A DNA stretch of 64,000 nucleotides from Halictus rubicundus. Taxonomy: Eukaryota > Arthropoda > Insecta > Hymenoptera > Halictidae. Positions within the stretch are counted from its first letter, which is position 1; each line of letters opens with the position of its first letter. Shown in pieces: positions 19,662 through 31,501 of this stretch. The stretch covers positions 496,001 to 560,000 of the forward strand of contig NW_027488701.1 in NCBI RefSeq assembly GCF_050948215.1, given 5' to 3'. The notes below the pieces were generated by a model. The model saw only the letters and a list, made by a program, of their open reading frames with translations. It had not been told where the DNA came from and ran no database searches. Position numbers and translations under genes: made by a program.

Positions 19662-20897
19662 CAGTGGTGCCAAATGGCCAAAAAGCGGCAAAAAATCTGT
19701 AAAATGAAACTATCCAACGAATTTGTTTGAAAATCTGTGGAAAGATTACCACAGTTACAACGCTTATTTGGCAAAAACTTTTTGCACAAAGTTGTTAATA
19801 TTAAGTAATATGGGCTAATCGAAAATCTCTGTTTTCTGCCCATTTTTTATTTATGGAAGCATAAAACAAATCCTTTAATAGATTTTGGTCTGGAACTAAT
19901 CGTTTTGGCAAGGTGTAATATTGATCTAACTTTGTGCAAAAATTCATGAGACCCTTTCGTCACAATTTAAGTTTAAATATCAACTTTCAGAATTTCCAAG
20001 AGTGAATCGTGCGGAAGCTACGATTATTTGATTTTCCAGGTGAAATTTTTTAGGAATATTTCTAATTAATAAAGAAAAATGTGAAGTGCATATGATTTAT
20101 TAATTTTTCATGTATACAAAAATATTTAATAACAATTTTTTTTATCTTACATAAATTATTTTTATAGCGTTCATTGGAGCACTACCAAAAAATACCTGTT
20201 GCATTTTTGCGACAGTGGTCCAGTGAACGAAAACTTTGTTTATTTAACATAAAAAATTGTTATTAAATATTTTTTTATATGTATGAATGTCATTTTTTTT
20301 TATTATCTGATATGTATCCCTTAAAAATTCCACCTGAAACATCAAATAATCGTGACATACACGCGATTCATTCTTGGAAATTCCGAAAGTTGATATTTGA
20401 ACTTAAATTGCGACGAAAGCATCTCGAAGTATCTCATGATTTTTTGCACAAAGCTAGATCAATATTATAACTTGCCAAAACGATTAGTTCCAAATCGAAG
20501 CTATTCAAAGGATTTTTTGTATTCCTCCATAAATAAAAAATGAGCGTAACGCAAAGGGAATTCAGGTTAGTCCATATTACTTAGTGTTAAACAACGTTTT
20601 TTGGAAAATTTTTTTTACCAGTTAATAGTTGAAGCCATTTGCAATAACCCATATGATTTGTAGACCCCTAAGTATTCAATTATAGGCGGAGTAATTACAT
20701 AACTATCGCACTGAAAACTGATGAATTTTCAGGAGCGAGGAAATGGTTATTTACCATGCGTATATCTCCGTAAAAAAAATTTTTTCAAAAATCTGACTGG
20801 CACATCATGCACGTACTATTAGGCTATACAAAAATAATTTTTTTTTATAAAAATCGAAAATTTATAAAAAGGATTTTTTGCCGCCTTGGCACCACTG
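19662..20897. mobile_element. Foldback element, about 1.2 kb
   Basis: Ends CAGTGGTGCC and GGCACCACTG. The left and right halves are diverged inverted copies (for example CAGGTGAAATTTTT near 20038 against AAAAATTCCACCTG near 20323; AACTAATCGTTTTGGCAAG near 19895 against its complement near 20474). Axis at about 20210. No transposase ORF and no clear target duplication. The CAGTGG-type end is compatible with hAT, but that is weak. Confidence 0.65.
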
Positions 20898-20944
20898 TTC
20901 GCCGTCCCACGTGAAGGGTTGGCTCTCGTACCGTCGTCTCCTTA

Positions 20945-21113
20945 AGGCTCGTACAGACCTGAACATTTCGACGAACATTGCGCCGAACAGCGAACGAAAC
21001 GCAAGATCGCGCCGTTCGGTTCGCCGAAATGAATGTCGATTTTGCGTTTCGTTCGCTGTTCGGCGCGCCGTTCGGCGCAATGTTCGTCGAAATCTTCAGG
21101 TCTGTACGAGCCT
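20945..21113. mobile_element. Hairpin MITE, 169 bp, TSD TTA
   Basis: Near-perfect inverted repeat: AGGCTCGTACAGACCTGAAC at one end, its complement (with one change near the tip) at the other, and GC-rich NGTTCGG motifs inside. TTA at 20942-20944 and 21114-21116. A three-base TTA duplication with such ends fits PIF/Harbinger-type MITEs. Confidence 0.75.
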
Positions 21114-21116
21114 TTA

Positions 21117-21594
21117 CGTTGCTTCTACTATGCACGCGCTACACACAAGCGTATCTCTATTCTGTCCGTGTGAGCTGCCTGCTCGACTGTTCGACGCGTT
21201 CCACCGAATTCACGTTACCAAAGTTTCGAGCGCCTGAGCCGCAATCGATTAGCACAATCGATTCGTGGTTCGGCGAGGCGCACATTTTGCTACAACATTT
21301 AAACTAAAAAAGATATCAATGCGAAATTTGGACTAGAAATCTTTTTTAAAGATCGGGTTTAATGGCGTATACTGAAATATGTTATATATTTTTTAAATAA
21401 TTTTTTTTGTTGATTTTTAAGACAAAGACAGATAAGATGGTCAAAAGTGTCTCCAAACCAAATTAATTTTTAGTCGTACCATTCTCAACAAAAAATTACG
21501 AAAGAATTCTTGAATATTCTACCTAATATCATACACGACTGAGACTTTTTCAGAATTTTTGGCTGCAAAATAGATTTTTAAATAAATCCGAAAG
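21117..21594. other. Spacer flank, no gene
   Basis: About 200 bp of mixed-composition DNA, then AT-rich sequence resembling 10140-10200 (TCGGGTTTAATGG...TATACTGAAATAT). No ORF of note. Confidence 0.45.
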
Positions 21595-22095
21595 CATAAA
21601 ATTGCCGATTTTATATCGAAGTTTTCAGTTGACCACGTTTATGTTATTATGTTATTTGTGTCTCATCGTGATTATTAATGTGTAATTTTTAAAGATTTTC
21701 CAGATTATACAAACATGTTTAAGAAAATTGGATAATTGAATTGTCCAATCATTTGAAGAAAGTGCACATTTCGAATTGAAGTTTCCGAGATACCAGTTTT
21801 ATAAAAATTCAGTAGTTAGATAATACTGAAACAATTTTTCTTATTTTTTTATAAATTGCATCGTCGTTAAAAAAAAAATCAATTGTTTCGATGCCTCCTG
21901 ATCGTTTTGTAGGTGTATTATGTAATATTGAACATTTTTATATTGAGGAAAACAGTGTAGAAACTTAAAACTGCAGTATAAAATATTTTATTTGCGTTAC
22001 ATTTCAATATATAACTCTGACTCTCAACAGTTTCGGTTGGTGCAGGCCGTAAAACGTCTCCGGCTGAGAATCTTTTCGTCCGCCATCGAAACCCG

Positions 22096-23692
22096 CATCG
22101 AATGAAAGTTCAAATTTTAGATTTTTCAATATACCTTCATAAAATTGTGACGAGTGAATTGTTAGGGGCTTTTCCTGAAGAAAATGAGTCCAAACTCCTA
22201 CCGCGACCGGTCAAATGACCGTTTTTAAAATTTCGATTAGAATTTCCTATATACAACGTAGTTGAATCGCCTTTAAACTTCACGACTTTTCCTACAATAT
22301 GCGTATAATACATTTTTCAATATTTACTTCTTTTTTTATTGTTTATTTTCTGAGAAAAATTTGTAGTCTGTCTTACCTACCACGACCGGTCATTTGACCG
22401 GTAGATCGATTTATATCTTTTTGTAATAGTATTCTTTCAAAGACTCAATTCCGAAACTATAAAGTCGTTACAAACGGAAGGTAATGCAGTTGTGGCATGA
22501 TTTTAGCCGAAAAGTGCTTACAGTCCTCGCTCGCCTATCGGCCTCGCGGTCTTTATTTGCTTGATTGGTATCCGAAGCGGTCCAGAACCTCGGATTTTCT
22601 TACACCGTCTTATCTACTATGACTGTAAAATAAATAAAATCATAGCCGAAGGAGATGCCTAGACGTCTTCTCACGAATTCAAATCAGTAAAGTCTCGTGA
22701 GCTGGACAGAGAGCATCAAAACGTGAAAGTTACAAGGAGCATATTCGGCAGTCTTTTACTATTTTGTATTTTTATTCTATTATTATTCTACTTTTATTTT
22801 CTATTGTATTACGCGTTATAAGTGTCATTTTCAAAAAAGTGAACAAACCAACAATACTTCGTAGCAAGTTTCACATTTTATCTTTTGTTCATTTTTTTAT
22901 CCATCTTGATTTACATTTTTATATTTTAGTTTTTATTTTATCCCTTGAATATTCATTCCCAAAATGTAAAGACGTTCGAAATTTTTGATATTGCAAATGA
23001 CAATACGGAAAATTATGATCTATTTGAGAACGACTCGAACACCGATGAGGACGAAGGGAATGTTTCGAACGTACGTAGAGGACGAAAGAGAAGGAGATTT
23101 TTAGTTACTTCCGATAGCGAGAATGAGGAAGAGGTAATCGAAACTGCTATAGACGGAACTGTTTGGCAAGAAGTAAAAGAAGGGTCTAATCCTGGAAGAG
23201 CACCTATTCATAATATGTTTAGGGGAACATCAGGCCCAACAGGGTATAGTAAACGAAATATTATGCGGTGAAAACGAATAAAATATACATTATATACTCC
23301 TAAATAAAAGAAACTATATTTTTATACTGTCAAATTGGCTATTATCTTCATTCTATATTAAAAAATATAAGTTGTGCTACAGACCGGTCATTTGACCGGT
23401 CGCGGTAGAAATAGGTATACGCGAAGTTTCGGTAGGAATAGTGTTAATGCGAATAGTATTTTTAATACGAATAAGTTGTAGAGCTTATCCAGATGAAAAT
23501 GAGTCCAAACACGACATCATTTGGATTATCTTCAACAAGATTTTAATTTTTATCGTAACATTACGTATCAATAAAATTGTTCGATTACACTCGAGTTTGG
23601 ACTCATTTTCATCAGGAAAAGCCCCTCAATTCACTCGCCGCAATTTTATGGAGGTATATTGAAAAATCTAAAAGTTTGAACTTTCATTCGTG
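22096..23692. mobile_element. Mirror copy: TIR-bounded composite with piggyBac remnant
   Basis: Right-arm copy of 11096-12692 with the same inverted ends and CCGGTCATTTGACCGG palindromes. The adjacent site at 22043-22060 is the empty site of the left arm's LINE-tail insertion. Confidence 0.55.
22945..23271 (+). pseudogene. Mirror copy: piggyBac-like transposase fragment
   Basis: Same 108-residue translation as 11517-11843 with no difference seen. The DDE core is absent here too. Confidence 0.6.
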
Positions 23693-23772
23693 CGCGATTC
23701 TCCATCTGCTTACATTGTATACCGTTTGTCAGTCGCTGGGTCTTTGAAGATCGGCGTTCGTCGGACCTCGTC

Positions 23773-24051
23773 GCCGCTTATTCGAGCTGGCAAAAGTTAT
23801 TCGAAGATTTATCCGAAGCCTTTGAATAAAAGATACAGATAAAAGATGAAAATTTATTCCAAGTTCGAATAAATCCGCTTCGAATAAAAAAAATTCTCTC
23901 TATTCGTCCGATAAATTCTCGTCTAATAAAATTATTTATTCGACAGAGATACTTTTTTTATTCGAACTTTCGAATAACGAATAAAGATAAAATATCTTTG
24001 ATTCGAATCCTTATTTAAATAATTTGTTATCTAAATAGTGCCCAACTCTGT
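23773..24051. mobile_element. Mirror copy: TTCGAATA-rich hAT-type MITE fragment
   Basis: Right-arm counterpart of 10737-11015, ending GTGCCCAACTCTG. Confidence 0.45.
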
Positions 24052-24232
24052 CTGGAATGCAGTGCAAGGGACACTCTTGTCCGTGTCGGTTTGCACTATC
24101 GACTCTGACGTTAACAGAACCGAAGAAATAAAAAGAAATACGCGGATACTACGACCGCTGCTGCTCTGGTGGACTACGACTCTACGGTTGCTCGGAGGAA
24201 TACTTGTTTATTTGAGGCTAGTTGGTTGACTG

Positions 24233-25878
24233 GTCTTGTCGTCTCTTCACTCCTTGCAGCTAATCTCGGTGTGGGTGGGGTCTAAGAATCTCTGTCTTCT
24301 AATTTGTTCGTGATTGGTCAATCATTGTCATTGATCTTCGTTGGCGCCTACCATTGCCAAAGGGAGGGTAACCTTGTGCCGAGGTGGACGCGCGGTACCC
24401 TCACTCGATGGGTCCGGAAAGGCGTTATAAACCTGCGCCCGGTAAAGTGTTGTAAATTTTGTCCCGGGCCGCTACCATAAATGCTAGTGCATTACAAACA
24501 TGATAAACTGGAGGTAGGCCGAAGTCTGCCACCCAGATGTTTGGTTATATTGAAATATTTGTTTTGTCTTGTGACGGAACAATACCAAAGTAAAATTTAA
24601 ACTGAAAAAATTAAAAAGAATCGGGTTTAATGGTATATACTGAAATATATTTTGTATTTTTAAATCATTCTTTTTGTTTTTTAAATTTAATTACCCTTAA
24701 AAAATGTTCAAAACTAGTTATTATAAATATTGTTGTTCAATCTTTTATCAATCCCAAATAATTAAATTTATTAGAATATATATGCTGCGAATGAAAAGCA
24801 ATATCAGAAGTACATTGAATAAGTAGCTATTAAATAGTCAAATGAAATTAATGATATCAACGTCGTATTTTATTTAATTAAATTTAAACTACATTCTTAC
24901 TTTTGGCTAATATTGAACTAATTTAATTTTTTATAATTATGTTATTACACTGTTGTAGTTGTAATTGCACAGGGAAGACGACTGATGTAGTAGAAAGAAC
25001 AAGAAAAAAGTGTTTAACGAAAAAAAAATCGTTCCATGCGGGATTCGATCCGGGACCAAAATATTCTCAGCCGGAGACGTTACGTTATTATTATTATTAC
25101 ATTACGTCTCCTTCGATGCACTCGCGTGTCAGCCGTAATGGAATTAAGAGGAAACAACATTCTTTTGTTTCATTCATCATATGAATCCTCGACATGAGAT
25201 TTAAAATTATATCAGCAACAGCGCCATTGTAGAATATCGGTTCCACAATATTAGTTCTGGATGATACGGTAGGATGTGACACGGAATAGTACGGGGGCTC
25301 TAGAGCCCCCCGAGCGTGAGACAGAATAATACATTGGGTGATTGGTCTACTCCTATACCTCGTCTGTGGTATGGTATTACCTACAGATGTGTAGCTGACT
25401 GATGAATACGAGATGGAAACACCGGCGTGTTGGATAACGAATAAGAAAGGAACTGAAAAGGGAATCTTTCAATTTTATTAAATGTTGGATATTTATAGGG
25501 AGGAGGGTCCTAAGTGGACATGTTTTTTTTTACCCGGAGTATGGAACGATCAGGTGTCAGACGTTATAACAGAATAAAAATTGTAATTGTTACATTACAT
25601 TTATTTCAGTATCACTGTCAAAAAGTCTACGTGCATTTGCATAAGAGTATGATCCTAATAATGATAATGTATGATTAGATTAGGTCCGGATACGATGTTT
25701 TGCGAATGTTATAACTTAAAAATACTTTACCACTATTATTCATGCACACACCTCGGTCTCTCTTTTTTTATTATGAAATAAATGTTTACAACAGAGTCAA
25801 TAAATTCATGTGTGAAGCTAAATTAAACCAAAAATGAAATGATTCAAAATTTCAAAGGTCTAAAAAGAACTACGATTC
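24233..25878. other. Mirror of AT-rich gene-free stretch
   Basis: Counterpart of 8910-10555, including the palindrome around CTCTAGAG at 25300 and the tRNA-B-box-like stretch near 25042. No gene supported. Confidence 0.5.
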
Positions 25879-25987
25879 ATAAGTGTCTATATATAGACTA
25901 GAGTTTTATTTGATCCTTGCTTTGTCATTGGGCGATACAACCACATACATTGCAACGCGCGCGCCAGTCTTTGACTGCTCTGTCCTC

Positions 25988-26284
25988 GTTACAGCATTCG
26001 AACGCGCCTCCGGAAATTATTCGAAGTCAAATAAACCGCCGAAAAAGACAGATGAAAATGGACATGTGGCAGCCTGGGCATCGCGCAGCGGCAAGCACGC
26101 CGACGAACCGCCAACATACATTGTATACGCGGCGGCGCGGCGACGGTCCACGGGAAGCTGCAGAGAAAGAAGCGAAGATCGGTTCCGAAGGCGGTCGAAG
26201 GAATGCCATCGAACATTCGCTCGCAAGCGTCGGCCAGTATTCACTTCAGAGCAGCCATTCGTGTCAGTGCCGTGTGTTGTAAGT
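25988..26284 (+). promoter_or_regulatory. Mirror copy: GC-rich promoter/first-exon-like segment
   Basis: Plus-strand view of 8504-8800. The donor GTAAGTACGTATTAT starts at 26279, followed by intron-like AT-rich DNA. The next exon-like acceptor downstream on this strand is TTTATTTCCAG at about 26622-26632. Confidence 0.4.
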
Positions 26285-26332
26285 ACGTATTATGGCGATT
26301 AGGTTTGGAGTATACATTTTGATAAGTTTTCC

Positions 26333-26478
26333 CGAAAACAGGCCATTTGTCCGCACAGTACGGCGGTCTCTTTATTTTCCGAGATATTTGCAAAAACTGT
26401 CTATTTTGATGTAAACTTCTGCCTATTTTGAATGACCGAATTTGTTCTTTAGGGCGCGGGAGGGTTCTTTGGTTAAAA
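26333..26478. repeat. Mirror copy: dispersed repeat R2
   Basis: Counterpart of 8310-8455. Confidence 0.6.
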
Positions 26479-26547
26479 TGTACAAGGAGATTTTTATTAT
26501 CCACCCTATGAAATTATCGAGTCGATGTTCTCCCATTTTGCAATCAA

Positions 26548-27522
26548 ATTCACAGAAGTTATTTATTCATGATCACTATAAGTTGTTTCTATATATGTAT
26601 TCATTGAGTGATACATGTTATTATTTATTTCCAGTGTTTTCAAATGGGTGAGGTTGGCCAACGGATGCAATGCTGGTTCGGTCTTTACCTCACGCACTGG
26701 TTCCTCGGTCACCCCAGGGTCTCATGTTTCCTTTTCAACGGTTAAGAAGTAATTTTGCAGGTATTTCCTCATTATTTCTTTATCAATGTTTTAATTTGAA
26801 TAGATTTTGTTTTCTTGAATTTGGAATTTATAGGATACGGGTCTTAGGGATTGCTATTCCCTTATAACTTCTGCGAAATATATTCTTTACGTTCCATGAG
26901 TTTTAGCGCCTTATATATATATATACATTAATATATGAAGGGAGGTATGAAATTATCGAGTCGAAGTGGTCAATGTTTTTTCACTTTGCAATCATATTCA
27001 CAGAAGTTATTTATACATGATCACTATAAGTTGTTTCTATATATCTATTCATTGAGTTTATAAACGTTGAATGAAGTGCACAAGTGGATGTATTTCAGGT
27101 AGAGACAATTTCTAATCGCACCGCAAACGATCCCTTCATTTATTCTCAGGTTGTCCCTATAATTTATTTTCCTTACCGCGTGTAGTAGCTTAAAAACTTT
27201 ACCTTCTGCCGTTGAATACATGTTATTATTTATTTTCAGTGTTTTCAAGTGTGAGGCCGGCCATTGGATGCAATGTGGGTTCGCTGTTCACCTCACTGAC
27301 TGGTTCCTCGGTCACCCCAGGGCCTCGTGTTTTGTTTTCAACAGTTAAGAAGAAATTTCACAGGTATTTTCTCATTATTTCTTTATTAATGTTTTAATTT
27401 GAATAGATCTTGTTACCTTGAATTTGGAATTTATAGGATATGGGTCTTAGGGATTGCTATTCCCTTGTAACTTCTGCGAAATATATTCTTTACGTTCCTT
27501 GAGTTTTCTCGCTTTATATACA
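26548..27522 (+). repeat. Mirror copy: two exon-like modules
   Basis: Counterpart of 7268-8240. On this strand the splice-like borders read TTTATTTCCAG ... TTTTGCAGGTATTT (26622-26770) and TTATTTTCAG ... CACAGGTATTTTC (27229-27372). Confidence 0.65.
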
Positions 27523-27529
27523 TACACTA

Positions 27530-29249
27530 ACCAGCAAAACTGAGTCTACACTATTTGAGCCAACATAACTTTTTAAAAATCTGATCAAATGACTTGAATT
27601 TTATTGAGAAGTTGGAAGGTTTAGTTTGTTAGACGAGGTGTAAAAAATTTTTGAAAAAAGTTTGAATTGGTCGGAATCGCAAAAGAAATAGTAACAGTTG
27701 GTTTTTTTAGCTTTTTTATCTGAGCCTGTATTGAAAATTTAAAAAATGTGTTTGATTCGCTTGAGTAAATTACATCCATGCTGAAAATTTCACCGATATT
27801 GGTTAATTCGTTTACGAGTTATAAACGCTTAAAAGTGGAAAAATTGCCGTTTTTCATGATTTTCGACTTAAAACCACACTTTTAATCGTTTATAACTCGT
27901 AATCGAATTAACCAATATCTGTGAAATTTTAAGCGTAGATATAATTTATTCGAGCAAATCAAATACATTCCTTAAATTTTCAATACAGGCTCTGATAAAA
28001 AAGCTGAAAAAACCAACTTTTACTATTTCTTTTGCGATTCCGACCAATTAAAATTTTTTTCAAAAATTTTGTACACCTCGTCTAATATATATATCAATTA
28101 TTGATTCCCCTCGGGGTTACAATTTTAATTACATCTCCCTCTTACCCCAATCTTAACCTTAAACTTATCCTAACTTACCCTAACTTAATTAAACGTGTCC
28201 TAAAAACACGCCATAGAGAGAGAGAACGATCTTTCACTAATATCCGCCGCGTTATTATTTTTCCCTGTCCCACACATACATGCTTCTCTGCTCTCTCCCC
28301 TCCCTGCACCTCACCCATCCTTCCCATGCCTCCTGGACCTCCTCTTTCGGCTGCTCTCTCTTTCACTCCATTCCTATGCATTCTCTCCATTTACTTCATC
28401 TCCCATATCTCTCCATTCCTGCTCTTCCTCCATTCATCCACCTTCCTCATCCATTCCTCTCCTCCTTCATCCCCTAATACTTCCCCACCATCCCCTGCCA
28501 ACCACTCCCCTCAACCCTCCCTTACACATTTCCCACACATGTTCCCACGTTTCCTCCTCTCACCCACAGACCTTACATACTTTCTTCTCCTCCTCCAACC
28601 AATACTTTCCAGCTCTCATCTCGTTTCCCAACCTGTACCTGGCCACCCTTTGCCACCTGCTCTCTCCCCAGCCTTTCTTCAGATACCCCGGTATCCGCTC
28701 TCCCTTCACCCTCCCGTACCACATGTTGTACCTTGCGCTTCCTATCTTTTCCCATCTCTCCCCTGTTGCTTCTTCTTTTCCCCTTTCACTATCTCCTCAC
28801 TCACTGCCTCTATCCTCTCCTCCATCATCTCCTCCGCCTCCTCCGCTGTCCAGCCCCTCTCTTCCCAAAAACGCCGTCACTCCTTCACCCACCCTACTAC
28901 CTCCCCTCCCCTTCTGCCCCTTCCTCTTCCCTGCTCCCAGCACAACCTAGCTAGCTCCCCCCCTTTTTCCACCCTCAACTTCTTCTGGTACCCCCATGCC
29001 CTCAACCCCGCCCTCCCTCTCAACAACTCCCTCTGCAGCTGTTACCGCACCATATACCGCGGTGCGTACCTCTCTACTCCTAGGACCCACCTCAGAAACC
29101 TCTCCTGCAACCTTTCCACCTCTTCCCATTCCTTCCTACACCTCGTCTAATAAACTAATCCTTCTAACTTCTCAATAAAATTCAAGTCATTTGATCTAAT
29201 TTTTAAAAAGTTATGTTGCTTCAAATAGTGTAGACTCAGTTTTGCTGGT
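27530..29249. mobile_element. Mirror copy: foldback MITE split by LINE
   Basis: Counterpart of 5541-7260 with TA flanks preserved. Both arms carry the same LINE insertion, so it predates the inverted duplication or was homogenised afterwards. Confidence 0.85.
28088..29136 (-). pseudogene. Mirror copy: LINE 3' end with RT C-terminal domain
   Basis: Counterpart of 5654-6702. At least one substitution relative to the left arm (Thr/Ser change in the antisense translation). The same stops and frameshift are present, so the decay is shared. Confidence 0.8.
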
Positions 29250-29267
29250 TATTGTACATTAATATAT

Positions 29268-29445
29268 ACATTAATAACCAAATTACGAGAAGTGCCCGAA
29301 GACAGACCATTTGTCCGCACTGTACGGAGGTCTCTTTATTTTCTGAGATATTTGCAAAAAACTGTCAGAGTCTCCATTGCGAATTCTGCCTATTTTCAAT
29401 GACCGAATTTGTTCTTTAGGATGGAGGAGAGTTCTTTCATTAAAA
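29268..29445. repeat. Mirror copy: dispersed repeat R2
   Basis: Counterpart of 5345-5520. Confidence 0.65.
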
Positions 29446-29449
29446 TCTA

Positions 29450-30225
29450 TGTTATGTCGTGCAGTTTCTCGCAATTGTAGGAGAGGTTCTGCGTGTTATT
29501 TTGTCGAATTAATGACCCGACACCTTCCTTTGCAATAACAACTTTGGTTTATTAGAACAATGACTATATACAGTTTACATTCGGACTGGTGATTATTCGG
29601 TTTCCTTTGAGAACAAGTTTGTATCTAATTTCTGCTCTGGGGTCAGCTCGCTCTTCACCTCGGTGGTGACTTTGGAGAAGAGTGGGAGATGGTCCCATTT
29701 TTGGGGGAAAGAAATCTCACTTGCTGATTGACTTGAGGGAGGAGTCATTTGTATGCAACCCCTGTTGGTGGTGGAGGAAGTCCCCACCCCAAGTCAAACG
29801 CGTAGAGAAAGTGCCTAGACCAGCACGTGACGATTGCCAGACCCCAGAGCAGCGTGACGAAAAAAAGGGCCCAAGTGGCCAGCACGTGCCTATGGTTTAT
29901 TACCCCCTTGTCCCATGAGGGCGAGGACCATCGAGTTTGGGAACAATGCTTCCTTGGAAAAGCTAGATTTTCCAAGGACTTGGCAGAAGAGTCACTTTGT
30001 TCCAGTCATCTGGCAACTATGTTTATTAGGGGTCCCCAAACTGATGGCCCAAGGGGTCTGCCTTAGGGTCTCTAACCCTCACGCACTACGCGGATGCCTA
30101 ACCCGTGACGATTAGGCCTTAACTGGTAACGTGTATATAAAAAATGCTTAGGCCTTCTCGAGACCCTTGTAAAAGTATCCCGAGGTCTAATGGTCTTTCC
30201 TCGGAAATGGCTGTGTGTCATAACA
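29450..30225 (-). mobile_element. Mirror copy: solo LTR-C
   Basis: Counterpart of 4565-5340, with the five-base flanks (ATCTA on this strand) preserved. Confidence 0.85.
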
Positions 30226-30293
30226 ATCTACAAGGGAATTTTTATTATCCACCCTATGAAATTATTGAGTCGAAGTGGTCAATGTTTTTTCAC

Positions 30294-30815
30294 TTTGCAA
30301 TCAAATTCACAGAAGAAATTTATTCATGATATACTATTGTATATGTATCCATTGAGTTCATCAACGTTGAATGAAGTCTTCACAAGTGCAAGTATTTCAG
30401 GTAGAGACAATTTCTAATTGCACCGCAAACGATCCCTTCATTTATTCTCAAGTTGTCCCTACAATTTATTTTCCTTACCGCGTGTAGTAGTTTGGAAACT
30501 TCACCTTCTGCCGTTGGATACATGTTATTATTTATTTCCAGTGTTTTCAAATGGGTGAGGTTGGCCAACGGATGCAATGCTGGTTCGCTCTTTACCTCAC
30601 GCACTGGTTCCTCGGTCACCCCAGGGCCTCATGTTTCGTTTTCAACGGTTAAGAAGTAATTTTGCAGGTATTTCCTCATTATTTCTTTATCAATGTTTTA
30701 ATTTGAATAGATTTTGTTTTCTTGAATTTGGAATTTATAGGATACGGGTCTTAGGGATTGCTATTCCCTTATAACTTCTGCGAAATATATTCTTTACGTT
30801 CCTTGAGTTTTAGCG

Positions 30816-30830
<15 letters not shown>
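30294..30830 (+). repeat. Single exon-like module (three in the left arm)
   Basis: One long-form unit with acceptor-like TTTATTTCCAG at about 30531-30541 and donor-like TTGCAGGTATTT at about 30662-30673. The left arm holds three units at the mirror position. The adjoining 35 bp at about 30260-30295 match the unit-type sequence (AAAACATTGACCACTTCG), while the left arm there has a different variant, as expected after unequal exchange or conversion. Confidence 0.7.

Positions 30831-30857
<27 letters not shown>
30817..30857. repeat. (TA)n microsatellite
   Basis: About 19 TA units. The left-arm counterpart near 2940-2952 is much shorter. The reading frames of repeated Tyr-Ile produced here are meaningless. 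Confidence 0.95.
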
Positions 30858-30863
<6 letters not shown>

Positions 30864-31037
30864 TAATAACCAAATTACGAGAAGTGCCCAAAAACAGGCC
30901 ATTAGTCCGCACAGTACTGCGGTATCTTCATTTTCCGAGATATTTGCAAAAAACTGCCTATTTTGATGAAAAATTCTGCCTATTTTGAATGACCGACTTT
31001 GTTCTTTAGGGCGGGGGAGGGTTCTTTCGTTAATACC
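30857..31037. repeat. Mirror copy: dispersed repeat R2
   Basis: Counterpart of 2760-2940. Confidence 0.65.
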
Positions 31038-31348
31038 TACAATGCACAACAAGCTTTCTTTAATACACCCTGTGAAAGTATCGAGTCGAAGGGGTCAATG
31101 TTCTTCCACTTTGCAATCAAATTCACAGAAGTAATTTTTTCATGATCACTATAAGTTGTTTCTGTACTATATGTATCGATTGCCAAATGATTCCTTCAAA
31201 TATCTCGATGCTTTAAATTTGACTGTGAGTTCCGACCTGACATGAGTATAGAAATGCCGCGAGTGGAAATACTGGAACATTTCGGCAAGAAAAAAACGTA
31301 GATAAAACGAAAATATACGAAATAGACATAATGAAGGATTTATTTTGT

Positions 31349-31501
31349 ACATATTAAGAAGCAATATTTTATTCACTATATTGTCTTTTAATCTATTTCT
31401 TTTTTTTTTTTACTAATTATTTCGCCAGTCTTTGAGAATACTCTTTCGGAAGGAACAGATGTTGCCATAACACAAAGATACTCCTTTGCAAGCTTTGATA
31501 G
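31349..31501 (-). pseudogene. Mirror copy: hAT transposase C-terminal remnant
   Basis: Counterpart of 2300-2448 with 12 rather than 8 bases in the homopolymer, which moves the frameshift. Confidence 0.75.

Larger units (their letters stand above)
13747..21594. other. P1 spacer (single copy between arms)
   Basis: 7848 bp with no inverted partner in the window. It contains an errantivirus-like provirus, two further solo LTRs (one nested), a foldback element and a hairpin MITE, each annotated separately. The flanks at 13747-14425 and 21117-21594 are AT-rich with no gene seen. Part of the right flank (about 21340-21420) resembles the AT-rich stretch at 10140-10200, suggesting a dispersed repeat. 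Confidence 0.9.

Noticed and set aside
19662..20897. hAT element with 8-bp duplication
   Set aside because: The ends resemble CAGTGG-type hAT termini, but the flanking bases pair as an extension of the inverted repeat and give no direct 8-bp duplication.
30810..31052. Tyr-Ile repeat protein
   Set aside because: Translation of a (TA)n microsatellite.
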